Assembly (NCBI GenBank): GCA_023394215.1
Contig: JAEXBH010000175.1
Span: forward strand, 1 to 8,051
Reading direction: 5' to 3'
Length of the DNA stretch: 8,051 nucleotides
DNA from: Bacillota bacterium
GTDB taxonomy: Bacteria; Bacillota; Clostridia; Tissierellales; Peptoniphilaceae
Shown here: piece after piece, positions 1 to 6,240 of the stretch
How positions within the stretch are numbered: the stretch's first letter is position 1
Layout of the letters: every line of letters starts with the position of its first letter
Notes under the pieces: generated by a model
The model's database searches: none
What the model saw: only the letters and a program-made list of their open reading frames with translations
Told to the model about the DNA's origin: nothing
Program-made: the position numbers and the translations under genes

Positions 1-1842
1 AGTAAGACCAATCTTAATAAGGCCTTGGATGGAGATAGGGTCAGAGTTACTCTATTGAAGGAAGCTTATGATGATAGGAAGGCTGAAGGAAAGATCGTAG
101 AGGTTTTGGAAAGAAATAAAAGTATCATGGTAGGAACTTTTCAAAAATCTAAGGATTACGGTTTTGTAATCCTTGATGATAAGAAATATAATCATGATAT
201 TTATATACCTTCTAAGCATATTAACAAGGCTAAGGAGGGTGATAAGGTAGTAGTTGAACTTAAGTCCTTCGGTAAGGGGGATAAAAATCCAGTTGGCAGG
301 ATTAAAGAGATTCTGGGAAAGGCATGGGATACCGGTATAGATGTTTTGTCAATTGCAAAAAATCTTGATATACCGGATAAGTTTTCTGCCGAAACCTTAA
401 CTTATGCCAAAAATTTGCCTCAAGAACTCTCAAAGGCTGATTATCATGATAGGAAGGATTTTAGAGATCTTTTTACAGTCACTATAGATGGTAGGGATTC
501 GAAAGATTTTGATGATGCAATCTCCATAGAAATGGAAGAGGGCTTATATGCCTTATATGTTCATATTGCCGATGTAGCTCATTATGTAAAAGTAAATACG
601 GACATAGATAGGGATGCCTATAAGAGAGGTAACTCCGTGTATTTGCTTGACAGGGTTATACCTATGTTGCCTGAAGAACTTTCCAATAATCTTTGTTCTT
701 TAAATCCGAATGAGGACAGACTTGCCGTTACGGTCAAGATGCTTATTAATGAAAGAGGTAAGGTAAAGGATTATAATTTTTATGAATCGGTAATAAGAAG
801 CGATTATAGGTTAATTTATGAAGATGTTTCAGATTATCTTGAAGATGAAAATAAGGGTTTGGAAATAAAAGCCAAAAAGGATTCGGTATTGGAAAACAGG
901 CTCAGACTTATGGGTGATTTGCATTATATATTATGGGAAAAAAGGGAGAGAAAGGGATCTCTTGATTTTAATTTTAAAGAATCAAGAATAGACTTGGATC
1001 AATACGGTAAACCCATTGATATATCCATAGCTGAAAGAAGGGTTGCCAATAAGATGATAGAATCCTTTATGGTAATTACAAATGAAATTGTCGGAGGACA
1101 TTTCGCAAATATAGAAGTTCCTCTTTTATATAGGGTACATGATGAGCCTGCCGAGGAAAAGGTGCTTGAGTTTAAGCGAACTATAGGTAAGTTCGGTTTG
1201 ATTATTGCCGGTAAGGACCTATACACCAAGGATTTTCAAAATGTTCTTAAAGAAGTTGAAGGAAGTGATAAGGAGCTCTTGGTAAACAATCTTATGCTTC
1301 GTTCAATGAAGAAGGCTGAATATAGGAGAGAGCCCGGCATACATTTCGGGCTTGGGATAGAAAATTATTCTCATTTTACAGCCCCTATAAGAAGATATAA
1401 TGATATAGTGGTGCACAGAATTTTAAAAGACAGTTTATATTCCAGGTTTAAGAAGGTTAGGAATTCCTATTTAAATCGTTTGGATGAAATTGCAAGCCAT
1501 GTATCCGAAACCGAAAGAAGGGCTGAAGAAGCCGAGAGAGAGGTTGATAAGCTTATAAAGTGCAAATATATGGAAGATAAGATAGGAAATGTGTTTAGAG
1601 GTATAATATCTTCTGTGACGGCCTTTGGATTTTTTGTAGAGCTTTTAAACACTGTTGAGGGTTTAGTGCACTTTAGGAGCTTGACAGATGATTTCTATGA
1701 ATTTGATGAAGAAAATTATTATATTAAGGGTCAGAATACGGGCAAGGTTTTTGAACTTGGACAAGAGGTTAAGGTTGAGCTTGAAAGTGTTGATATCCAA
1801 TTAAGAGAAATAAATTTTAAGTTGGTGAATGATGAGAAGTGA
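1..1842 (+). CDS. rnr: Ribonuclease R, 5'-truncated by the window edge
   Basis: Processive 3'-5' exoribonuclease of the RNB family, which degrades structured RNA and, with tmRNA-SmpB, non-stop mRNA. The frame is open from base 1, and the first codons (SKTNLNKALDGDRV) read as the end of the first cold-shock domain, so the TTG at 25 is internal and the true start lies upstream. Visible order: second cold-shock domain (GTFQKSKDYGFVILDD, about 130-265); RNB catalytic domain with the metal-binding aspartates of TIDGRDSKDFDDA at 481-519 (codons 487, 505, 511, 514, aligning with E. coli RNase R D272/D278/D280/D281); the RNase II family signature at 1342-1416 (HFTAPIRRYNDIVVH); and a C-terminal S1 domain from about 1585 (GNVFRGIISSVTAFGFFVEL). 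613 codons are visible, against about 700-800 for the whole family. The protein stops right after the S1 domain with no lysine-rich tail. The stop overlaps smpB by 14 nt. The identification is very secure. Confidence 0.97.
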   Translation, partial: SKTNLNKALDGDRVRVTLLKEAYDDRKAEGKIVEVLERNKSIMVGTFQKSKDYGFVILDDKKYNHDIYIPSKHINKAKEGDKVVVELKSFGKGDKNPVGRIKEILGKAWDTGIDVLSIAKNLDIPDKFSAETLTYAKNLPQELSKADYHDRKDFRDLFTVTIDGRDSKDFDDAISIEMEEGLYALYVHIADVAHYVKVNTDIDRDAYKRGNSVYLLDRVIPMLPEELSNNLCSLNPNEDRLAVTVKMLINERGKVKDYNFYESVIRSDYRLIYEDVSDYLEDENKGLEIKAKKDSVLENRLRLMGDLHYILWEKRERKGSLDFNFKESRIDLDQYGKPIDISIAERRVANKMIESFMVITNEIVGGHFANIEVPLLYRVHDEPAEEKVLEFKRTIGKFGLIIAGKDLYTKDFQNVLKEVEGSDKELLVNNLMLRSMKKAEYRREPGIHFGLGIENYSHFTAPIRRYNDIVVHRILKDSLYSRFKKVRNSYLNRLDEIASHVSETERRAEEAEREVDKLIKCKYMEDKIGNVFRGIISSVTAFGFFVELLNTVEGLVHFRSLTDDFYEFDEENYYIKGQNTGKVFELGQEVKVELESVDIQLREINFKLVNDEK

Positions 1843-2290
1843 AGATAAGTTAATAGCAAATAATAAGAAAGCCAAGCATGAATACTTTATAGAGGAAGTC
1901 TTTGAGGCCGGTATAGCTCTCACAGGTACTGAAGTAAAAAGTATAAGGTTGGGCAAAGTCTCTATAAAGGAGGCTTTTTGCAACATAAAGAAGGGGGAAG
2001 CACTTATACAGGGCATGCATATAACCCCTTATGAGTTCGGTAACAGGTATAATGTTGATCCAATAAGGGATAGGAAACTTTTATTGAACAGGCGTGAAAT
2101 AAATAAGATTTTAGGGAAAATAAAAGAAAAGGGCTATGCCTTTATTCCCTTATCCATAAATCTTAGGCATGGTTTGATAAAAGTTGATGTAGCCTTGGCA
2201 AGAGGTAAGAAGTTGTATGACAAGAGGCAGGACAGTGCAAATAAAGATGCAAGCAGAAAGATAGAGCAGGCACTTAAGAGAAGCTTATAA
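1829..2290 (+). CDS. smpB: SsrA-binding protein SmpB
   Basis: tmRNA-binding partner for trans-translation. It brings alanyl-tmRNA to ribosomes stalled on mRNAs without a stop codon, and acts in the cytoplasm. At 153 aa it is the usual length, and it is recognisable throughout: NNKKAKHEYFIEEVFEAGI at the N-terminus, LTGTEVKSIR, the HITPYEFGNRYNVDP loop, RDRKLLLNRREI, and GKKLYDKR, followed by the basic tail (ASRKIEQALKRSL) that in this family enters the empty mRNA channel. The start is the first of two tandem ATG codons (1829, 1832), inside the end of rnr. There is no strong Shine-Dalgarno in front of it, so translation is probably coupled to rnr. A terminator starts 15 nt after the stop, so smpB ends the operon. 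The tmRNA gene ssrA, sometimes found downstream, is not here. Confidence 0.97.
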   Translation: MMRSEDKLIANNKKAKHEYFIEEVFEAGIALTGTEVKSIRLGKVSIKEAFCNIKKGEALIQGMHITPYEFGNRYNVDPIRDRKLLLNRREINKILGKIKEKGYAFIPLSINLRHGLIKVDVALARGKKLYDKRQDSANKDASRKIEQALKRSL

Positions 2291-2304
2291 ATATTATATT
2301 TTTT

Positions 2305-2338
2305 ATTGAGAGTATAATTGATTATACTCTCAATTTTT
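2305..2338 (+). terminator. Rho-independent terminator of rnr-smpB
   Basis: A perfect 14-bp inverted repeat (arms 2305-2318 and 2321-2334, ATTGAGAGTATAAT and its reverse complement) has only TG between the arms, so the real loop will open a few more bases. It runs into TTTTT (2334-2338). It lies 15 nt after the smpB stop and separates this operon from the promoter of the next unit. Confidence 0.85.
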
Positions 2339-2368
2339 ATAGGCAAAATTGATAAATTAATATTTTTA

Positions 2369-2397
2369 TAGAAAAAAGTTTTTAAATCCTGTATAAT
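2369..2397 (+). promoter_or_regulatory. Sigma-A-type promoter of the glycosidase-transporter operon
   Basis: A perfect -10 box TATAAT (2392-2397) is preceded by TAGAAA (2369-2374, four of six matches to TTGACA) with a 17-bp spacer. Transcription would start near 2404, giving a leader of about 30 nt before the glycosidase ATG. The -10 is strong and the -35 mediocre, which leaves room for regulation. Confidence 0.65.
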
Positions 2398-2402
2398 ACA
2401 AA

Positions 2403-2416
2403 AGATAACGATTGCA
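2403..2416 (+). promoter_or_regulatory. Candidate cre / LacI-family operator
   Basis: AGATAACGATTGCA matches the Bacillus catabolite-responsive element consensus TGWNANCGNTNWCA at all but two positions (the first T is A, one W is G) and has the central CG typical of LacI/CcpA operators. It starts 5 nt after the -10 box, over the predicted transcription start, where bound CcpA or a local LacI-type protein would repress. The consensus is degenerate and the site rests on pattern match alone. Confidence 0.35.
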
Positions 2417-2434
2417 AAAAGAGGAGAGAGTAAT

Positions 2435-3766
2435 ATGTTAGAGTTGAAGGATTTGAAATTAGGAGTAGCAAGTGCTTCAGCCCAAATTGAAGGAGGAGAG
2501 GTAAATTCAAATTGGAATACATATTCAGATTTGAATAAAATTACCGACGGCTCCAATATCAAGAGGGCTACAGATCATTGGAACAGGTGGAAGGAAGACG
2601 CAGACCTTTTGGATGAACTGGAAATAAAGCACTACAGGATGAGCTTGGAATGGGCGAGGATAGAGCCTAAGCAGGGCGAGTTTGACCAAGCTGCTATGGA
2701 TAGGTATTTGGAGGAAATATTATATCTTAAGAATAAGGGTATAGAGGTGCTCTTGACACTTTACCATTTCAGTCATCCGCAGTGGTTTGAGGATTTGCAT
2801 TCCTTTGAAAAGGAAGAAAATATCGATATATTTTTAAGATTTGTAGATTATGTTATAAGGCAGGTCGGAGCTTATGTTAAGGATTTTTGCACTATAAATG
2901 AACCTAATGTATATGCAGTAAATTCTTACTTTTTCGGAGAATGGTTGCAAGAGGAAAAAAACATCATAAAAACTATTAAGGTGATGAGCATTTTTGCAAC
3001 TTGCCATATAGAAATTTATAAGCTTATAAAAGCTATATTTGCTGAAAATGCTTGGGGTGATTCTGATGTAACTTTTGCTCTTCATATGAGATATTTTACT
3101 CCATATAAAAATAATTTCATAAACAGGTTGGGAGTAAGATTGTTTAATTTTCTATTTCAAGAGGGCATATTTAAGGCAAGTGCACTTGGACAATTTAAAT
3201 TTCCTTTCAAGAATATAAGAAAGCATCCGAAAGGGCAGTATTTAGACAGCATAGGCATAAATTATTATTCAAGAGGACTTGTTGATAAATTCAGCGATAA
3301 GGTAAAAGAGAAGGCCTATAAAAATGACCTGGGTTGGGAAATATACCCTAAGGGTTTGGCTGAATCGGCAAAGAAGCTTTACGGAATTTTCCCCTTACCT
3401 ATAAAGATTACAGAAAATGGAACCTGTGATAACAGTGACAGTTTCAGGGTGAGATTTATATATGACCATTTAGAGGTTTTATTGGAAACGGGATTACCTG
3501 TGAGCCATTATTATCATTGGTGCTTTGTTGATAATTTTGAATGGAAGGAAGGAGAAATACCAAGATTCGGTATAGTTCATGTAGATTATGAAAGCCAAAA
3601 GAGGACTATAAAAAACTCAGCTTATTTTTATAGGGAACTTATCCGAAGAAAGCGTGTGGATGAAGAACTTTATCAAAATTATGTGGATAAATCCTGCTAT
3701 CATAGGGGAGATATAAATGTATTAAGAGGCTTACTATCAGAAGAAGAATTGAGGAATAAAAGGTGA
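2435..3766 (+). CDS. Glycoside hydrolase family 1 beta-glycosidase
   Basis: Retaining beta-glycosidase with a TIM-barrel fold, 443 aa, no signal peptide, so cytoplasmic. GH1 landmarks in order: ASASAQIEGG with the glycone-binding Gln17; HYRMSLEWARIEP (66-78); LTLYHFSHPQW with His111; acid/base Glu156 in TINEPNV; DSIGINYYSR (271-280); nucleophile Glu327 in ITENGT; and DNFEWKEGEIPRFGIVHVDY (366-385). The FEW glutamate (Glu369), and the lack of the phosphate-binding Ser/Lys pattern of 6-phospho-beta-glucosidases, point to unphosphorylated substrates, in line with the symporter next door rather than a PTS. The usual GxHAPG segment after the acid/base is replaced by FGEWLQEEKN (167-176), so it belongs to a divergent GH1 branch. 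The sugar (glucoside, galactoside or other) cannot be read from sequence. A good Shine-Dalgarno (AGGAG, 2422-2426) lies 8 nt before the ATG. The stop overlaps the transporter start. Confidence 0.93.
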   Translation: MLELKDLKLGVASASAQIEGGEVNSNWNTYSDLNKITDGSNIKRATDHWNRWKEDADLLDELEIKHYRMSLEWARIEPKQGEFDQAAMDRYLEEILYLKNKGIEVLLTLYHFSHPQWFEDLHSFEKEENIDIFLRFVDYVIRQVGAYVKDFCTINEPNVYAVNSYFFGEWLQEEKNIIKTIKVMSIFATCHIEIYKLIKAIFAENAWGDSDVTFALHMRYFTPYKNNFINRLGVRLFNFLFQEGIFKASALGQFKFPFKNIRKHPKGQYLDSIGINYYSRGLVDKFSDKVKEKAYKNDLGWEIYPKGLAESAKKLYGIFPLPIKITENGTCDNSDSFRVRFIYDHLEVLLETGLPVSHYYHWCFVDNFEWKEGEIPRFGIVHVDYESQKRTIKNSAYFYRELIRRKRVDEELYQNYVDKSCYHRGDINVLRGLLSEEELRNKR

Positions 3767-5121
3767 AATCTAAGAGAAATTATTTTTATGGTGTGGGAAC
3801 CCTTGGAAGGGATATGGTATACGCTCTTACCTCTATGTATCTTATGTATTTTTTGACGGATATTTTGGATATAAGCGTGAGAGGAATAGCGGTAGTTACA
3901 ATTGTTATGGTTTTACTTAGGGTCTTTGATGCCCTTAACGATCCTTTTGTAGGTATGCTTATCGACAATACAAAAAGTAAATATGGGAAATTTAAGCCGT
4001 GGATCCTGATTGGAGGCTTTTTTTCGGCAATTTTCACAGTTCTCCTTTTTGTAGATTTTGGCGTAAATGAGGGAGTATATTTAGTAATCTTTACCATAGT
4101 TTATCTTATGTGGGGTATTACCTATACCTGTCATGATATTTCCTATTGGTCAATGTTGCCGGCTCTAAGCAAAAATCAAGCTGAAAGGGAAAAGATAGGT
4201 TCCATAGCGAAAATTTGTGCCGATGTAGGCATATTCAGTATAGTAATAGGAATAGTACCGATTACGGAAGCTTTAGCCCCTCATGTGGGAGGGATAAAAC
4301 AGGCATATTTCATATTTGCCCTTGTTTTATCGATAATAATGATATTTTTTATGCTTCTCATGTCCCTTATAGTAAAAGAGGACAGGACTTCTGTAAAAGC
4401 GGCAGAAAGAACGAGTCTTAAGGAAATAATAAGCATAATATTCAGAAATGATCAGCTTTTATGGGTAGTTCTTGCTATGGTCCTATTTACTATAGCAAAT
4501 ACAACTACAACAAGTTTCGGTTTGTATTACTTTCAATATATTTTGGGAGAAAAGGATCTATACAGTGTATTTGCCGGAGTTTTAGGAGTATCACAGCTTT
4601 TGGCACTGATATTATTTCCTTTTTTATCTCAAAAGATCGGAAGGAGCAAGTTGTATGCCTTAGGGACTATTTTGGTTTGTATAGGATATTTGTTCTTTTA
4701 TGTAGCCGGAAATATAGTGACCGTTTCTATAGGTGGGGTTTTGACTTTCTTCGGTGAAGGCTTTATACAAATACTTATGCTTATGTTTATATCCGATTGC
4801 GTCGAATACGGTGAATGGAAGCTCGGCAAGCGTAATGACTCAATTACCTTATCCCTTCAACCCTTTATTGCTAAAATGGGATCTGCTCTTGCTGCTGGCG
4901 TGGTGGGACTTACCCTTATAATAACAGGTATAAAGAATGCAAGAGGACCTCAAGATTTATCGGGAATGGATGTTGCGATCTTTAAATTTTCCATGCTTAT
5001 ATTACCTCTTATAATAATAGTTGCAGGTTATATTTTGTATAAGAAAAAGTTTAAGATCGATAAGGAATTTTACGAAAAAATTATTAAGGATCTTGAAATT
5101 AGAAGAACTGCGGATAAGTAA
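3763..5121 (+). CDS. GPH-family (MelB-like) cation:sugar symporter
   Basis: Inner-membrane glycoside-pentoside-hexuronide:cation symporter of the MFS fold, 452 aa and about 12 hydrophobic segments. Family signatures are clear: RVFDALNDPFVGMLIDNT (53-70) followed by KYGKFKPWILIGG, and EYGEWKLGKRNDS with SLQPFIAKMGSALA near 348-376. The residues that bind cation and sugar in Salmonella MelB have counterparts: Asp17 (MelB D19), Asp56 and Asp60 (D55, D59), Asp125 and Trp129 (D124, W128), and Lys371 (K377), so it should be an active Na+- or H+-coupled importer. It lacks the C-terminal IIA domain of LacS-type transporters, so PTS phosphorylation is not expected to regulate it directly. It starts at GTG 3763, sharing GTGA with the glycosidase stop. 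GAGGA at 3751-3755 serves as a binding site 7 nt upstream. It probably imports the glycoside that the GH1 enzyme cleaves. Confidence 0.93.
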   Translation: MKSKRNYFYGVGTLGRDMVYALTSMYLMYFLTDILDISVRGIAVVTIVMVLLRVFDALNDPFVGMLIDNTKSKYGKFKPWILIGGFFSAIFTVLLFVDFGVNEGVYLVIFTIVYLMWGITYTCHDISYWSMLPALSKNQAEREKIGSIAKICADVGIFSIVIGIVPITEALAPHVGGIKQAYFIFALVLSIIMIFFMLLMSLIVKEDRTSVKAAERTSLKEIISIIFRNDQLLWVVLAMVLFTIANTTTTSFGLYYFQYILGEKDLYSVFAGVLGVSQLLALILFPFLSQKIGRSKLYALGTILVCIGYLFFYVAGNIVTVSIGGVLTFFGEGFIQILMLMFISDCVEYGEWKLGKRNDSITLSLQPFIAKMGSALAAGVVGLTLIITGIKNARGPQDLSGMDVAIFKFSMLILPLIIIVAGYILYKKKFKIDKEFYEKIIKDLEIRRTADK

Positions 5122-5144
5122 AAATTTTATAAAAGCTGCTTATT

Positions 5145-5189
5145 AAGGGAGTATGTTTGAAATATTTTATTTCAGCATACTTCCTTTTT
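5145..5189 (+). terminator. Rho-independent terminator of the glycosidase-transporter operon
   Basis: Arms 5145-5155 (AAGGGAGTATG) and 5176-5186 (CATACTTCCTT) pair over 11 bp with a single G-U wobble. The inner GAAAT/ATTTC bases can extend the stem across a bulge. The second arm runs into TTTTT (5185-5189). It starts 24 nt after the transporter stop. Confidence 0.8.
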
Positions 5190-5247
5190 ATTATGCTTAT
5201 ATAAACATTTATTTTATAGGAATATTAAATATAAAAGATTATAATAC

Positions 5248-5276
5248 TTGATATATAATATTATACGCTATATAAT
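5248..5276 (+). promoter_or_regulatory. Near-consensus sigma-A promoter of the padR operon
   Basis: TTGATA (5248-5253, five of six) and TATAAT (5271-5276, six of six) are separated by exactly 17 bp, within a very AT-rich upstream stretch that could act as an UP element. The start would be near 5283, giving a leader of about 45-55 nt. A promoter this strong normally needs a repressor, which fits the regulator encoded first in the operon. The AT-richness makes alternative TATAAT-like boxes possible. Confidence 0.65.
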
Positions 5277-5284
5277 ATTAAGCG
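5266..5284 (+). promoter_or_regulatory. Candidate PadR operator centred on the -10 box
   Basis: A 19-bp imperfect palindrome CGCTATATAATATTAAGCG has perfect CGCT/AGCG ends and a symmetric core, and is centred at 5275 within the TATAAT box. Its two G+C-containing arms stand out in otherwise nearly pure A/T sequence. A dimeric repressor bound here would block RNA polymerase, so autorepression by the PadR protein is the obvious inference. It does not resemble the ATGT-N8-ACAT site reported for classical PadR, so the assignment is tentative. Confidence 0.4.
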
Positions 5285-5303
5285 ATATAAATGTATTTTA
5301 TAT
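5285..5303. repeat. AT-rich inverted repeat in the padR leader
   Basis: Arms ATATAAA (5285-5291) and TTTATAT (5297-5303) flank 5 nt. The repeat directly abuts the 5266-5284 palindrome, with centres 19 bp apart. It could be a second repressor half of the same control region or a weak leader hairpin. In sequence this AT-rich, a 7-bp match by chance is quite possible. Confidence 0.25.
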
Positions 5304-5323
5304 AAAGAGAAAAGAGGATTTTT

Positions 5324-5332
5324 AGGAGGTGG
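5324..5332 (+). promoter_or_regulatory. Very strong Shine-Dalgarno of padR that questions the start codon
   Basis: AGGAGGTGG is an almost full anti-Shine-Dalgarno match. The only upstream standard start codon in the padR frame, GTG 5329, lies inside it. The correctly spaced codons are ATT 5335 and ATA 5338 (8 nt after the GGAGG core). The next standard codons, TTG 5359 and ATG 5362, are about 30 nt away, too far. A second, weaker site (AGAGGA, 5313-5318) would serve GTG 5329 at a spacing of 10 nt. Confidence 0.7.
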
Positions 5333-5664
5333 TTATTATATTTCCAATTTCATCGACTTTGATGGATTTTTGCTCTCTCTCATTACTTAAGAATAAGGAT
5401 CGGTATGGTTACAGTTTTACACAGAAAATTCAACAGTATATGAATATTTCAGAATCTACTATATATCCGGTTTTACGAAGACTTGAAAAAGATGAATTGC
5501 TTATTACTTATAATAAACCGTATCAGGGAAGAAATAGAAAATACTATCAAATAACTGACAAGGGATTGAAACAACTTGAGATTTACAGAAAGGAATGGAT
5601 TGAATACAAAGTTATGATCGATAATCTTACTAATGAATCTGTAGACAGTTTGGAGGAAGAATAA
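5329..5664 (+). CDS. PadR-family transcriptional regulator
   Basis: Small winged-helix DNA-binding protein, about 108-111 aa, of the short PadR class. Recognisable parts are the first helices (LMDFCSLSLLKNKDRYGYSFTQ), the recognition helix SESTIYPVLRRLEKDELL, and the wing NRKYYQITDKGLKQLE, followed by a C-terminal helix for dimerisation. It is the first gene of a three-gene operon with DUF1700 and DUF4097 genes, a common arrangement in Firmicutes in which the PadR protein probably represses its own operon. The start is uncertain: GTG 5329 is drawn as the nearest standard codon, but the ribosome binding site spacing, and the N-terminus (FPISSTLMDF) being close to where relatives begin, favour a non-standard ATA at 5338. 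Starting at ATG 5362 would remove part of the first helix. The stop shares one base with the next ATG (TAATG), so the two genes are translationally coupled. Confidence 0.9.
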   Translation: MVIIFPISSTLMDFCSLSLLKNKDRYGYSFTQKIQQYMNISESTIYPVLRRLEKDELLITYNKPYQGRNRKYYQITDKGLKQLEIYRKEWIEYKVMIDNLTNESVDSLEEE

Positions 5665-6230
5665 TGACAAGATCGGAATACCTTTACGATTTGAGAAATA
5701 GATTATCTAAATTGGATAGCTATGAAAGAGAAGAGGCTATAAATTTTTATGAGGAACTTTTTGATGAGAGCGGGATAGGATATGATGATCAAGTACCTTT
5801 GGATTTCACGAGTCCGCAAAAGGCAAGTTATGAAATTTTTAGAGATATATCAGCAGAAAGACTTGAAGATCAGCAAGAAGAAAGCAGAGAAAGGGGAAAA
5901 AAGGGTAAAAGACCGGGAAAACTTGCCACTATATTCTTGTTAATTTTAAGTTCTCCAATTACAATACCTTTGGCCATAACCTTGTTGCTTATATTGCTTG
6001 TTGTTGCTATTGTCATATTCTTTATATTTGTAGCAGGTATACAAATAGTTGGAGCTGCAATACTTGTTATGTTTATATATCTCCCTCCTGAAGGTATTGA
6101 CTTATTTTCTATTTTATTTTGTATAGGGATGGCTCTACTGGGGTTCTCTATAAGTATTTGGGCGATAAAGATGGGTAAAAGTTTGAATAATTTTGTAAAA
6201 AATAAACTGATAGAATATAGGAAACGTTAG
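5664..6230 (+). CDS. DUF1700-family membrane protein
   Basis: Integral membrane protein of 188 aa. Its first 35 residues (EYLYDLRNRLSKLDSYEREEA, then INFYEELFDESG) match the amphipathic cytosolic head of the DUF1700 family (COG4709). A charged linker rich in Glu, Arg and Lys follows (about 62-86). Residues 87-141 and 145-170 are strongly hydrophobic, enough for three or four membrane segments, and a basic C-terminus follows. The molecular function is unknown; the family is usually found beside PadR regulators and DUF4097 proteins. A strong GGAGG (5652-5656) lies 7 nt before the ATG, which overlaps the padR stop by one base. Together with the 10-nt gap to the next gene, this makes a tight operon. 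It plausibly acts with the DUF4097 protein at the membrane; that is inferred only from gene order. Confidence 0.85.
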   Translation: MTRSEYLYDLRNRLSKLDSYEREEAINFYEELFDESGIGYDDQVPLDFTSPQKASYEIFRDISAERLEDQQEESRERGKKGKRPGKLATIFLLILSSPITIPLAITLLLILLVVAIVIFFIFVAGIQIVGAAILVMFIYLPPEGIDLFSILFCIGMALLGFSISIWAIKMGKSLNNFVKNKLIEYRKR

Positions 6231-6240
6231 GAGAAATAAG

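Noticed and set aside
25..1842. TTG at 25 as the start of RNase R
   Set aside because: The frame is open to base 1, and the upstream codons continue the cold-shock domain sequence. The gene is simply cut by the window edge.
2291..2434. tmRNA or other structured RNA after smpB
   Set aside because: It is too short and AT-rich, with no acceptor or T-arm sequence. The only structure is the terminator hairpin.
2134..2562. 142-codon minus-strand open frame across the smpB end and the glycosidase start
   Set aside because: It runs antisense through two well-identified genes, a terminator and a promoter. It has no family resemblance and is low-complexity hydrophobic from AT-rich DNA.
3786..4097. 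103-codon minus-strand open frame inside the transporter
   Set aside because: Antisense shadow of conserved GPH sequence, with no recognisable product.
4215..4757. Two plus-strand open frames (68 and 98 codons) inside the transporter
   Set aside because: They lie in another frame within an intact, conserved GPH gene, and their translations are odd in composition (many Cys, Ser, Tyr).
5190..5328. Riboswitch or small gene before padR
   Set aside because: Nearly pure A/T with short inverted repeats only. No known aptamer core is visible, and promoter plus operator explain the region adequately.
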